Shown in pieces: positions 1 through 8,329 of a DNA stretch of 8,329 nucleotides (the first letter of the stretch is position 1; each line of letters opens with the position of its first letter). The notes under the pieces were generated by a model. It did not search any database and was not told the DNA's origin. It saw only the letters and a list, made by a program, of their open reading frames with translations. Origin of the DNA: Ignavibacteriota bacterium (GTDB lineage Bacteria; Bacteroidota; Ignavibacteria; Tepidaquicellales; Tepidaquicellaceae); contig PNBM01000094.1 in the NCBI GenBank assembly GCA_003135995.1, positions 3,060 through 11,388 of the forward strand, in the 5' to 3' direction. Both the position numbers and the translations under genes were made by a program.

Positions 1-40
1 ACAATTAGAAGCTGCCGGTGCCAAGGTAGAAATTAAATAG
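1..40 (+). CDS. rplL: Ribosomal protein bL12 (L7/L12), C-terminal end only
   Basis: Only the last 12 codons are in the window (reading from base 2, TAG stop at 38-40). They translate to QLEAAGAKVEIK, the usual ending of bL12, whose C-terminal domain forms the ribosomal stalk and recruits translation factors such as EF-Tu and EF-G to the 50S subunit. The position directly upstream of rpoB matches the widely conserved order rplJ-rplL-rpoB-rpoC. The gene is cut by the left window edge, so its domains and start cannot be judged. The identification rests on the short C-terminal match plus gene order. Confidence 0.88.
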   Translation, partial: QLEAAGAKVEIK

Positions 41-61
41 TTACGTTTTATTAGTTTTATT

Positions 62-97
62 AAGGTTCTTAGGTCGGTTATCCGACCTATGAACCTT
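62..97 (+). promoter_or_regulatory. rplL-rpoB intergenic hairpin (attenuator, terminator or RNA-processing site)
   Basis: Bases 62-77 and 82-97 are inverted repeats that pair over 15 of 16 positions: 7 bp (62-68 with 91-97), a T-T mismatch (69/90), then 8 bp (70-77 with 82-89), closed by a TTAT loop. It lies 21 bases after the rplL stop and 65 before the rpoB start. No T-run follows directly: the next T-rich stretches are at 116-119, 123-127 and 131-137. It is therefore not a textbook intrinsic terminator. E. coli has an attenuator and an RNase III site at the same point in the operon; a comparable role in setting rpoBC level relative to ribosomal proteins is inferred. The structure is clear, its function is not. 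Confidence 0.7.
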
Positions 98-162
98 TGA
101 CGTTATGTGATTTAATTTTCAACTTTTTCGTTTTTTTAATATATTATTTAATTTATAATTAA
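98..162 (+). other. T/A-rich untranslated leader of rpoB, no Shine-Dalgarno
   Basis: This stretch runs from the hairpin to the rpoB ATG and is strongly T-rich, then A/T-rich from about 137. No GGAGG-like sequence precedes the start; the last 20 bases consist only of A and T. An in-frame TAA at 160-162 abuts the ATG, so rpoB cannot begin further upstream. Initiation without Shine-Dalgarno pairing on an unstructured AT-rich leader is usual in Bacteroidota and relatives. A TATAAT at 154-159 is too close to the ATG to be its promoter unless the transcript began inside the gene. I see no convincing promoter. Confidence 0.6.
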
Positions 163-3100
163 ATGGAAATAAAACCCGATGTCTTGAGCTTAAAACCTCA
201 GAGCAACAAAAATCATAGACTGACTTTTTCCAAGTCAGTATTACAAAAAGAACCGCCCGATTTACTCAATGTACAGCTTCAGTCTTATAAGGATTTTCTG
301 CAGGAAGATGTTCCTATCAGTAAAAGGAAATCTCACGGATTACAGAAAGTATTTGAGGATAATTTTCCGATAACGGATTCGCGGGAAACCGCCATACTTG
401 AGTTTGTCGAGTATTATATAGAGAAACCGCCTTATACAATTCGCGAATGCCAGGAACAAGGTCTGACATATTCCGTACCTGTGAAGGTAAAATTGCGTCT
501 TTCCACAAAACCGAATGCCGCCGCAAAAGAATATAATTATAGTATAGAGCAGGATGTATATCTTGGCCATTTACCTTATATGACACTTAGAGGCAGTTTC
601 ATAATCAACGGAGCTGAAAGGGTAATCGTCAGCCAGTTACACAGGTCTCCGGGAGTTGTATTCAACGAATCAATTCATGCAAACGGTACCGAACTATATT
701 CCGCAAGGGTTATACCGTATAAAGGTTCATGGGTAGAATTCACAACTGATATTAATGAGCTGTTATACGCCTATGTGGACAGAAAAAAGAAATTTTATTT
801 TTCAACCTTATTAAGAGCATTAGGATTCAGCGAAAAAGTAAAAATGCTCGAATTATTTAATTTAGTTGAAAAGGTTGATATAAATAATAAAAATTATCTC
901 GATTACGTTGGCAGGATTGTTACGGAAAATGTTATCGATAAAGAAACGGGTGATGATTTAGGAATTACCGAACAAACAGTTCTTAATGAAGAATTAGCAT
1001 TAACCGTACTGAATTCAAGAATCAAACACTTACATTTATTAAAGGCTGATAAGACAGACGGTGAAAAGGTAATTTTCAATACGATTATGAGAGACGATGA
1101 AGAGAGCGACATTCTTGTTGAAAAAGTGCACACAGAACCACCGGTAAAAGAAAAGAAATCAAGTGTTTCTTTAATAGATGAAGGTGAAAGTGCAAAGAGT
1201 TACATCGAGAAACTGTTTTTCAATCCTAAAAAGTATGATTTAGGCGATGTCGGAAGATATAAAATAAACCGCAAGTTAAATTTAAAGATAGATTCGCACA
1301 TAACAGTATTAACTCTTGAAGATATTGTAGCTATAATTAATTATATAAAAGAATTAGTAGACAATAAAAAGGAAATCGATGATATTGACCATTTAGGAAA
1401 CAGAAGAGTGAGAACTGTCAACGAACAGCTTTCGCAGCAATTTGCGCTTGGACTTTCGAGGATGACAAGAACAATCAGGGAAAAAATGAGTATTCACGAT
1501 GAAGAGAATTTAACTCCTTCGAGGCTTGTAAGTTCGAGACCAATAACAAGTGCGCTTGCTTCATTTTTCGGTACGAGCCAGTTATCACAATTTATGGATC
1601 AGACAAATCCTTTGGCGGAAATGACCCATAAGAGAAGAATCAGTGCTTTAGGACCCGGTGGTCTTTCGAGAGAGAGAGCAGGTTTTGAAGTAAGAGACGT
1701 CCACTACACACATTACGGAAGACTATGTCCTATTGAGACGCCTGAAGGTCCGAACATCGGATTAATTTCTTCTTTGTGTATTCACTCGAGGGTGAACGAA
1801 CTTGGCTTCATCGAAACACCTTACAGAAAGGTAGAAAAGGGCAGGGTATATGAGAGCGTTGAATATTTATCTGCCGATAAAGAAGACAGCTTTAAAATTG
1901 CGCAGGCAAATGAGCCTGTAGATGATAAAGGGAATCTGCAAAACCAGAAAGTTAAGGCGAGATACAAAGGTGATTTCCCGATAATAAAAAGGGAAGAAGT
2001 GGATTACATGGATGTTGCGACAAATCAAATTGTAAGTTCAGCGGCTTCATTAATTCCTTTCCTCGAACACGATGATGCTAACAGAGCGCTTATGGGAAGT
2101 AATATGCAGAGACAGGCTGTTCCGCTTTTGAGACCTGAAGCTCCGTTAGTAGGAACAGGTTTCGAGGAAATAGTAGCAAGGGATTCAAGAACGATGATAA
2201 CTGCCGAAGCGGATGGATTTGTAGAATATGTTTCAGCAGATAAAATTATTGTGAAATATAATATTAAAGAAGATTCGGATGAAAGTTTATTAAGTTTTGA
2301 AGATAAAAGGACAGTTGAATATAAGCTTGTGAAATTTTTAAGAACAAATCAGGATACGTCAATTAATCAAAGACCAATAGTAAAAGAAGGTCAGAAAATA
2401 AAAAAGGGTGATATTTTAGCGGACGGTTCATCAACACAAAACGGTGAACTCGCATTAGGAAGAAACATACTCGTTGCATTTATGCCATGGCGCGGATTTA
2501 ACTATGAAGATGCTATCGTTATCAGTGAAAAAGTTGTTTCGTCAGATATTTTCACATCAGTTCACATCGAAGAATTCAGTCTTGAAGTGAGAGATACTAA
2601 ACGTGGTGAAGAGGAACTGACAAAAGAAATTCCGAATGTAAGTGAAGATGCTACAAAAGACCTCGATGAAAACGGAATAATAAGAATCGGTGCGGAAGTA
2701 AAAGAAGGCGATATATTAATCGGAAAAGTTACTCCTAAGGGAGAAACCGAACCAACGCCTGAAGAAAAATTATTGAGAGCAATTTTCGGAGATAAAGCAG
2801 GTGATGTAAAAGATGCATCATTGAAAGCTCCTCCGGGATTAAAAGGTATTGTTGTAAACAAAAAACTCTTTTCAAGAAAAACACGCGATACAGAAAGCAA
2901 AAAAGAAGAGAAGAGAAAAATTGATAAATTGGAAGTCGAACGTAAGAAAGAAATTAAAGAGCTTAACAATAAATTTGCAGAAAAACTCGGAATTCTTCTC
3001 GAAGGAAAAGAATCAGCGGGAATTCGTGATAACAAAGGAAATATTATTATTCGCAGCGGAGTTGTATTTAAGAGAGAGACATTTTTAAATTTATTAGAAA

Positions 3101-4002
3101 ACAGCGGTTACGAATTTAATGATTTCTCTTTTGATTCGGAATGGTCGAACAGCAAACGGGCGAATTCGTTAATAATAGATATTTATAAAAATTATTTTTA
3201 CAAGCTCAACGAGATTGAAGAAAAATACAAGAGGCTAAAAGTAAAAGTAACGCTCGGAGATGAATTGCCTAATGGTGTTGTAAAACTTGCAAAAGTTTAC
3301 GTAGCCAAAAAGAGAAAATTATCAGTCGGTGATAAAATGGCGGGAAGGCACGGAAATAAAGGGGTTGTAGCGAAAATCGTTCCTCCTGAGGATATGCCTT
3401 TTATGCCTGATGGTACGCCAGTAGATATAGTTCTGAATCCACTTGGAGTTCCTTCGAGGATGAACCTCGGACAGTTATATGAAACTGCGCTTGGGTGGGT
3501 TGGACACGTTTTAGGTGTGAAATTTGCTACGCCGATTTTCGACGGAGCAACCGTCGAGGAAATCCAGATTGGACTTGAACAGACGGGCTTACCAAGCAAC
3601 TCGAGAATTGATTTATTTGACGGACGTTCCGGAGAAAAATTCGACCAGCAGGTTACGATAGGTTATATTTATATGTTAAAACTTTCTCACCTTGTTGACG
3701 ATAAGATACACGCAAGGTCAATAGGACCATATTCACTTATCACGCAACAGCCACTCGGAGGAAAAGCACAATTCGGTGGTCAGAGATTCGGAGAAATGGA
3801 ATGCTGGGCACTCCAGGGATATGGAGCGGCAAACGTATTACAGGAAATGCTAACTGTTAAGAGCGACGATGTACAGGGAAGAAGCAAGGTATATGAAGCA
3901 ATCATTAAAGGAGAAAATTTACCTGAGACAGGAATTCCTGAATCCTTTAATGTGCTTTTGAAAGAGTTACAGGGATTATGTTTAGATATAAATCTTGAAT
4001 AA
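163..4002 (+). CDS. rpoB: DNA-directed RNA polymerase subunit beta
   Basis: Complete 1279-residue beta subunit (E. coli 1342), which with beta' forms the catalytic cleft of RNA polymerase. Order seen: protrusion and lobe from the N-terminus, with 'INGAERVIVSQLHRSPGV' at 148-165; a lobe insertion equivalent to E. coli SI1 at about 225-345; the rifampicin region at 467-499, with S475, Q476, D479, H489, R492, S494 and L496 all of the sensitive type; 'CPIETPEGPNIGLI' following; catalytic-region E782-D783 in 'GFNYEDAI'; the flap; a Lys/Glu-rich SI2-type insertion at about 905-1030, starting with a probable coiled coil; active-site K1058 and K1066 in 'GDKMAGRHGNKG'; and the C-terminal 'SFNVLLKELQGL', which contacts beta'. 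The start is fixed by an in-frame TAA just upstream. No frameshift or missing key residue. It is co-oriented with rplL and rpoC, presumably one operon. The sequence is of FCB-group type. Near 327-340 the lobe carries a short charged stretch longer than in E. coli. Confidence 0.99.
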   Translation: MEIKPDVLSLKPQSNKNHRLTFSKSVLQKEPPDLLNVQLQSYKDFLQEDVPISKRKSHGLQKVFEDNFPITDSRETAILEFVEYYIEKPPYTIRECQEQGLTYSVPVKVKLRLSTKPNAAAKEYNYSIEQDVYLGHLPYMTLRGSFIINGAERVIVSQLHRSPGVVFNESIHANGTELYSARVIPYKGSWVEFTTDINELLYAYVDRKKKFYFSTLLRALGFSEKVKMLELFNLVEKVDINNKNYLDYVGRIVTENVIDKETGDDLGITEQTVLNEELALTVLNSRIKHLHLLKADKTDGEKVIFNTIMRDDEESDILVEKVHTEPPVKEKKSSVSLIDEGESAKSYIEKLFFNPKKYDLGDVGRYKINRKLNLKIDSHITVLTLEDIVAIINYIKELVDNKKEIDDIDHLGNRRVRTVNEQLSQQFALGLSRMTRTIREKMSIHDEENLTPSRLVSSRPITSALASFFGTSQLSQFMDQTNPLAEMTHKRRISALGPGGLSRERAGFEVRDVHYTHYGRLCPIETPEGPNIGLISSLCIHSRVNELGFIETPYRKVEKGRVYESVEYLSADKEDSFKIAQANEPVDDKGNLQNQKVKARYKGDFPIIKREEVDYMDVATNQIVSSAASLIPFLEHDDANRALMGSNMQRQAVPLLRPEAPLVGTGFEEIVARDSRTMITAEADGFVEYVSADKIIVKYNIKEDSDESLLSFEDKRTVEYKLVKFLRTNQDTSINQRPIVKEGQKIKKGDILADGSSTQNGELALGRNILVAFMPWRGFNYEDAIVISEKVVSSDIFTSVHIEEFSLEVRDTKRGEEELTKEIPNVSEDATKDLDENGIIRIGAEVKEGDILIGKVTPKGETEPTPEEKLLRAIFGDKAGDVKDASLKAPPGLKGIVVNKKLFSRKTRDTESKKEEKRKIDKLEVERKKEIKELNNKFAEKLGILLEGKESAGIRDNKGNIIIRSGVVFKRETFLNLLENSGYEFNDFSFDSEWSNSKRANSLIIDIYKNYFYKLNEIEEKYKRLKVKVTLGDELPNGVVKLAKVYVAKKRKLSVGDKMAGRHGNKGVVAKIVPPEDMPFMPDGTPVDIVLNPLGVPSRMNLGQLYETALGWVGHVLGVKFATPIFDGATVEEIQIGLEQTGLPSNSRIDLFDGRSGEKFDQQVTIGYIYMLKLSHLVDDKIHARSIGPYSLITQQPLGGKAQFGGQRFGEMECWALQGYGAANVLQEMLTVKSDDVQGRSKVYEAIIKGENLPETGIPESFNVLLKELQGLCLDINLE

Positions 4003-4073
4003 AATCCGGATTATATGTTATATGATTTTTAAAGTCATTTTCAATTGAATTTTAAATTTATCTTTAAATAAAT
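4003..4073 (+). other. rpoB-rpoC spacer, AT-rich, no Shine-Dalgarno
   Basis: The 71 bases between the rpoB stop and the rpoC start are almost entirely A and T. They hold a perfect tandem duplication of TTATATG (4011-4024), a 10-base palindrome TTCAATTGAA (4040-4049), and a weak possible pairing of AAAATC (4001-4006) with GATTTT (4024-4029). None is a GC-stemmed terminator, so read-through from rpoB into rpoC is expected. No ribosome-binding motif precedes the rpoC ATG; the bases just before it read TTTAAATAAAT. The in-frame TAA at 4065-4067 prevents an upstream start. Confidence 0.55.
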
Positions 4074-7000
4074 ATGCCATTTAAAGTAGAACAAAAAAGA
4101 AAACGGGTATCTAAGATAACCATCAACTTAGCTTCGACAGATTCCATCATAGCGAGTTCTTTTGGTGAAGTTACGAAACCCGAGACAATTAACTATCGCA
4201 CATTCAAACCGGATAAAGACGGACTATTTTGCGAAAAAATATTTGGACCTGTAAAAGACTGGGAATGTCATTGCGGAAAATACAAAGGTATAAGGTACAA
4301 AGGAATTGTATGCGATAGGTGTGGTGTCGAAATTAACATGAAAAACGTACGCCGCGACAGAATGGGACACATTGCACTTTGTGTACCCGTAGTTCATATC
4401 TGGTATTTTCGTTCACTTCCATCAAAGGTCGGATATGTATTAGGAATTTCTTCAAAGGACCTTGAGAAAATAATATATTATGAATCATACGTAGTTATCA
4501 GTCCCGGTACGACGAAATATCAGAGAATGCAGTTGATAACTGAAGAAGAATATCTCGAGGCTTTTAATAAGATGACGGAAGATGAACATGCGTTGGATGA
4601 TGATAATCCGAAGAAATTTGTTGTTGACCAGGGCGGAAGTGCTGTAAAAGAATTATTAAAGCGGGTAAATATCGAAGGTGAAATAGCAAGATTAAGAGGC
4701 GAATTATTAAATGAACCTTCAGCGATTAAAAAGACCGAATATATTAAAAGGCTCAGAGTACTTGAATCATTCAGGACAAAAGAAGGCGGAAAGCCGAACA
4801 AACCCGAATGGATGGTACTCGATGTAGTTCCTGTTATTCCTCCTGAATTGAGACCATTGGTTCCTCTTGAAGGAGGCAGGTTTGCAACGAGTGACCTTAA
4901 CGATTTATACAGAAGAGTTATAATAAGAAATAACCGTTTAAAAAGATTGATGGATATTAAAGCGCCTGAAGTAATTTTAAGAAATGAAAAAAGAATGCTT
5001 CAGGAAGCAGTTGATGCTTTGCTCGATAACTCAAGAAGAGTTACAGCTGTAAAAGCAGAAAACAGGGCACTTAAATCTTTATCGGATATATTAAAAGGAA
5101 AACAGGGAAGATTCAGACAGAATCTTCTTGGCAAGAGAGTTGATTATTCGGGTCGTTCTGTTATTGTTGTCGGACCGGAATTAAAACTTCATCAGTGCGG
5201 TATTCCGAAAGATATGGCTCTTGAATTATTCAAACCTTTTGTTATCAGAAGGCTAATAGACAGAGATTATGTAAAGACAGTAAAGAGTGCGAAAAAATTA
5301 ATTGATAAGAGAACTCCTGAAGTCTGGGATATTTTAGAAAACGTAATTGACGGGCATCCGGTAATGTTAAACCGTGCGCCAACGCTGCACAGGCTTAGCA
5401 TTCAGGCGTTTCAGCCGGTACTCATAGAAGGAAAAGCAATAACACTTCACCCGTTCGTTTGTATAGCATTCAATGCTGACTTCGACGGTGACCAGATGGC
5501 TGTTCACGTTCCATTATCATATGATGCACAACTTGAAGCATCTATATTAATGCTTTCTACGCATAACATTCTTTCGCCGCAAAACGGTAACCCGATTATT
5601 GTTCCTAACCAGGAACTTATTCTCGGTTGTTATTACCTGACGAAAGAATTAAAAGGTGATTTGGGTGAAGGAAAGATGTTTTCTTCTCCGTCGGAAGTAA
5701 TTATTGCACACGAAAATAAGAGACTTGGCATGCATGCAAGAATCAAGGTGCGCATCAAAGGTGAAATGATTAACACAACAACAGGAAGAGTAATATTCAA
5801 CCAGATTGTTCCGATTGAGATTCCTTATATCAATGAACTCTTGAAGAAAAAGAAAATTCATGAAATAATCGGAATGATTTACAAAAAAGTCGGAAATCAG
5901 AAGACAGCTTATTTCCTCGATAAACTGAAAGAAGTCGGATTCAAATATTCGACTGACGGCGGATTATCAGTAAACATAGATGACATCGAAGTTCCGGGTA
6001 CAAAGAAAAAAATTATTGAAGATGCATATAAGAGAGTAGAAATTATTGAAAAATCGAAATCGAGAGGTATCATTTCAGAAAACGAAAGATACAATAAAGT
6101 TATCGATATATGGACGCACGTACGCGATGCGGTTAAAAACGATTTGATGGAAAATCTTAAAAATTCGAAGAACGGTTTCAATTCACTTCACATGATGATT
6201 GACTCCGGTGCGAGAGGTTCTGCGGAACAGGTTTCACAGCTTGCAGGTATGAGAGGTCTCATGCAAAAACCTCAGAAATCATTAACAGGTCAGGCTGGTG
6301 AAATTATCGAGAACCCGATTATTGCGAATTTTAAAGAAGGCTTATCTATTCTTGAATATTTTATTTCAACACACGGTGCGAGAAAAGGTCTTGCAGATAC
6401 AGCATTGAAAACTGCTGACGCGGGATATCTTACACGCAGACTTGTTGACGTGGCGCAGGATGTTATTATTTCCGAAAGAGACTGCGGAACAATCCGCGGT
6501 GTTTTAACGGAAGCATTGAAAGAAGGTGAAGACATAAAAGAATCATTGGCTGAAAGAATTTTAGGACGTGTAACTGTTGCCGACGTTATTGACCCATTAA
6601 CAAAGAAACTAATGGTGAAAGCGGGTGACGAAATTACTGAAGAAAAAGCTCAGGCGATTTCAGACAGCCCGATAACTGCAGTTGAAATCCGTTCGGTGCT
6701 GACCTGCGAAAGCAAACGCGGAGTGTGTGCAAAATGTTACGGCAGAAACTTATCGACAGGTAAAATGGTCGAAACAGGTGAAGCCGTAGGAATTATCGCG
6801 GCGCAGTCAATCGGTGAACCGGGAACACAGCTTACACTCAGAACATTCCACATCGGTGGTACTGCTTCTAAAATTATTACACAGTCACAAATCCCGACCA
6901 AGTTCGACGGTAAGGTAAAATTTGAAAACCTGAGAATAGTGGAATACAAGAGTGCAATCGGAAACACATTTATTTCGCTTAGCAGAAACGGATTGATAAA

Positions 7001-8329
7001 TATAGTAGATGACCATAATGTTCAAATTGCAAAATACACTGTTCAATACGGTTCGACATTGAAAGTTAAGAATAATGAAAAGGTTAAGAAGAACGATATA
7101 CTTTACGAATGGGATCCGTACAACTCAGTAATCGTTGCAGAGCATGATGGTTTAGTTAAATATGTAGATATGGAAGAAGGAAAACAATATGAATTAATAA
7201 AAGACGAACAGACCGGGCATTATCAAAAAACCGTTATTGAAAGTAAAGATAAAACGAAGAGTCCTTCAATTCAGATTCTAAGCCCAAAGAGCGGCAACAG
7301 AATTTTAAGTTCATATTTAATTCCTGCGAAAGCAAACTTACTTGTTGAAAACGGTGATGAAGTGAAAGCGGGTACATTTATTGTTAAGATTCCGCGTGAA
7401 TCAGGAAAAACGAGAGATATCACGGGCGGTCTTCCAAGGGTTACGGAATTATTCGAAGCAAGAAGTCCGAACGACCCTGCGAGAATTGCAGAAATAGACG
7501 GTAAAGTAAAAATCGGTGATTTGAAACGCGGTAGCCGTGAATTAAGTCTGACAAGTATGGATGGCTCGAAGGTTGTCGATTATAAAATTCCAATCGGAAA
7601 GCATATACTTGTAAGAGATGCGGATTACGTAAAAGCCGGAGAACAGCTTACAGGCGGTGCTTACGACCCTGTTGATATTCTGAAAATCAAAGGTGTTGCC
7701 GAAGTGCAGGAATATCTTGTGAATGAAATTCAGGAAGTTTACAGAATTCAGGGTGTGAAAATTAACGACAAACATATCGAAGTGATAGTAAGACAGATGT
7801 TACAGAAAGTGAAAGTAACGAGTCCGGGTGATACGCGATTCCTCGAAGGTGATATTATACACAAGAATTATTTTGCTGATGAAAATGAAAAGTTAAAAGG
7901 CATGGTTGTAGTTACAGATAAAGGTGCGGGTGATTCAGTAAAACTTTTAGAAGTATTGCCTAAGAAGAAAGTTAAAGAATTGAATACAGCTTTGAAAAAG
8001 AAAAACAAAGACTTAATTAAAGTTCGTGATGCCGTTCCTGCGACTGCAGATGCTATTATGCTTGGTATCACTCAGACTTCATTAAGTACGGACAGTTTCT
8101 TATCAGCGGCTTCATTCCAGGAAACGACGCGTGTTCTGACAGATGCGGCAATCAAAGGAAAAGTAGATTTCTTAACCGGGTTGAAAGAAAATGTTATTAT
8201 CGGTCAGCTGATACCGGCGGGTACGGGACTAAGGAAATACAGAGACATTCTTGTATCGCATGTTGACAGGCACTTGATGGATGAACCAAAGACTAAAAAA
8301 GAAATCGAAAAAGAAATAGAAGAAAAAGG
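4074..8329 (+). CDS. rpoC: DNA-directed RNA polymerase subunit beta' (3' end cut by window)
   Basis: Open from ATG 4074 to the window edge (1418 codons plus two bases, no stop), probably a few residues short of its end. Beta' carries the polymerase active site and the clamp. Order seen: N-terminal zinc site C65, C67, C80, C83; clamp helices for sigma binding from 274 ('DLNDLYRRV'); '[12 protein letters not shown]' 350-361; Mg-binding loop N467-ADFDGDQM with D469, D471 and D473; secondary-channel rim helices about 642-695; bridge helix about 759-794 ('[16 protein letters not shown]'); second zinc site C804, C878, C885, C888; trigger loop with L922, R923 and H926; an SI3-type insertion inside the trigger loop about 933-1110; 'DITGGLPRV' 1115-1123; '[10 protein letters not shown]' from 1234; a Bacteroidota-like insertion about 1276-1324 with 'VRDAVPAT'; and '[17 protein letters not shown]'. 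The tail is Lys/Glu-rich. The start is bounded by an in-frame TAA nine bases upstream. All catalytic and zinc residues are intact. It follows rpoB by 71 bases in the same direction. Confidence 0.98.
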   Translation, partial: MPFKVEQKRKRVSKITINLASTDSIIASSFGEVTKPETINYRTFKPDKDGLFCEKIFGPVKDWECHCGKYKGIRYKGIVCDRCGVEINMKNVRRDRMGHIALCVPVVHIWYFRSLPSKVGYVLGISSKDLEKIIYYESYVVISPGTTKYQRMQLITEEEYLEAFNKMTEDEHALDDDNPKKFVVDQGGSAVKELLKRVNIEGEIARLRGELLNEPSAIKKTEYIKRLRVLESFRTKEGGKPNKPEWMVLDVVPVIPPELRPLVPLEGGRFATSDLNDLYRRVIIRNNRLKRLMDIKAPEVILRNEKRMLQEAVDALLDNSRRVTAVKAENRALKSLSDILKGKQGRFRQNLLGKRVDYSGRSVIVVGPELKLHQCGIPKDMALELFKPFVIRRLIDRDYVKTVKSAKKLIDKRTPEVWDILENVIDGHPVMLNRAPTLHRLSIQAFQPVLIEGKAITLHPFVCIAFNADFDGDQMAVHVPLSYDAQLEASILMLSTHNILSPQNGNPIIVPNQELILGCYYLTKELKGDLGEGKMFSSPSEVIIAHENKRLGMHARIKVRIKGEMINTTTGRVIFNQIVPIEIPYINELLKKKKIHEIIGMIYKKVGNQKTAYFLDKLKEVGFKYSTDGGLSVNIDDIEVPGTKKKIIEDAYKRVEIIEKSKSRGIISENERYNKVIDIWTHVRDAVKNDLMENLKNSKNGFNSLHMMIDSGARGSAEQVSQLAGMRGLMQKPQKSLTGQAGEIIENPIIANFKEGLSILEYFISTHGARKGLADTALKTADAGYLTRRLVDVAQDVIISERDCGTIRGVLTEALKEGEDIKESLAERILGRVTVADVIDPLTKKLMVKAGDEITEEKAQAISDSPITAVEIRSVLTCESKRGVCAKCYGRNLSTGKMVETGEAVGIIAAQSIGEPGTQLTLRTFHIGGTASKIITQSQIPTKFDGKVKFENLRIVEYKSAIGNTFISLSRNGLINIVDDHNVQIAKYTVQYGSTLKVKNNEKVKKNDILYEWDPYNSVIVAEHDGLVKYVDMEEGKQYELIKDEQTGHYQKTVIESKDKTKSPSIQILSPKSGNRILSSYLIPAKANLLVENGDEVKAGTFIVKIPRESGKTRDITGGLPRVTELFEARSPNDPARIAEIDGKVKIGDLKRGSRELSLTSMDGSKVVDYKIPIGKHILVRDADYVKAGEQLTGGAYDPVDILKIKGVAEVQEYLVNEIQEVYRIQGVKINDKHIEVIVRQMLQKVKVTSPGDTRFLEGDIIHKNYFADENEKLKGMVVVTDKGAGDSVKLLEVLPKKKVKELNTALKKKNKDLIKVRDAVPATADAIMLGITQTSLSTDSFLSAASFQETTRVLTDAAIKGKVDFLTGLKENVIIGQLIPAGTGLRKYRDILVSHVDRHLMDEPKTKKEIEKEIEEK

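Noticed and set aside
96..120. Possible Bacteroidota-type promoter: TTTG at 96-99 and TAATTTTC at 113-120 (near TAnnTTTG)
   Set aside because: The spacing between the two elements is 13 bases, much shorter than the usual 17-23 or so, the second element has a mismatch, and the first overlaps the hairpin stem.
97..125. E. coli-like -35 box TTGACG at 97-102
   Set aside because: No -10-like sequence lies 16-18 bases downstream; the bases there read CAACTT.
2562..3035. A 157-codon open frame on the - strand inside rpoB
   Set aside because: It is antisense to the SI2 and flap region of a clearly conserved gene and is Ser/Phe/Leu-rich, as expected from the complement of Lys/Glu-rich codons. It resembles no protein I know.
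4001..4029. Weak inverted repeat AAAATC/GATTTT as an rpoB terminator
   Set aside because: The stem is six mostly A-T pairs around a long loop, too unstable to terminate, and rpoC follows at once in the same direction.
4015..4032. Five-codon mini-ORF (ATG to TAA) in the rpoB-rpoC spacer
   Set aside because: Chance occurrence is expected in such AT-rich sequence, and it has no ribosome-binding site or other support as a leader peptide.
4520..4801. Antisense open frame inside rpoC, as also at 5649-5861, 5909-6181, 6290-6535, 6737-6967, 7542-7775 and 7868-8071
   Set aside because: All overlap conserved beta' sequence on the opposite strand, have compositions typical of complemented coding DNA and show no recognisable domain.

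Overview
The window covers the end of the ribosomal-protein/RNA-polymerase operon of a bacterium, all on the + strand. It holds the last codons of rplL (ribosomal protein bL12), a complete rpoB (RNA polymerase beta subunit, 1279 residues) and an almost complete rpoC (beta' subunit, 1418 codons, open at the right edge). More than 98 % of the bases are coding. I found no mobile element, RNA gene, CRISPR array, defence gene or unknown ORF. This is a core housekeeping locus and I do not see a previously undescribed system in it.

Organism: the proteins point to the Bacteroidota/Chlorobiota/Ignavibacteriota (FCB) group. Beta' opens with the '[12 protein letters not shown]' and '[23 protein letters not shown]' blocks typical of that group. 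It also has an insertion near its C-terminus carrying 'VRDAVPAT', which I remember from Bacteroidota beta' and which E. coli lacks. The DNA is AT-rich, arginine is mostly AGA/AGG, and neither rpoB nor rpoC has a Shine-Dalgarno sequence, which also fits. The end of beta' ('[13 protein letters not shown]') looks to me more like Chlorobi/Ignavibacteria than classical Bacteroidia, but I cannot settle this without a tree.

Layout: 1-40 end of rplL; 41-162 intergenic leader with a strong 15-bp, single-mismatch hairpin (62-97) followed by a T/A-rich stretch; 163-4002 rpoB; 4003-4073 AT-only-like spacer with a small tandem repeat; 4074-8329 rpoC, cut by the window edge close to its natural end.

How it works together: beta and beta' form the catalytic core of RNA polymerase with two alpha subunits and omega. 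Beta supplies the rifampicin-pocket/fork region and two active-site lysines. Beta' supplies the Mg-binding NADFDGD loop, the bridge helix and the trigger loop. All key catalytic, zinc-binding and drug-pocket residues are present. The hairpin between rplL and rpoB sits where E. coli has an attenuator and RNase III site that lower rpoBC expression relative to the ribosomal genes. A similar role here is an inference.
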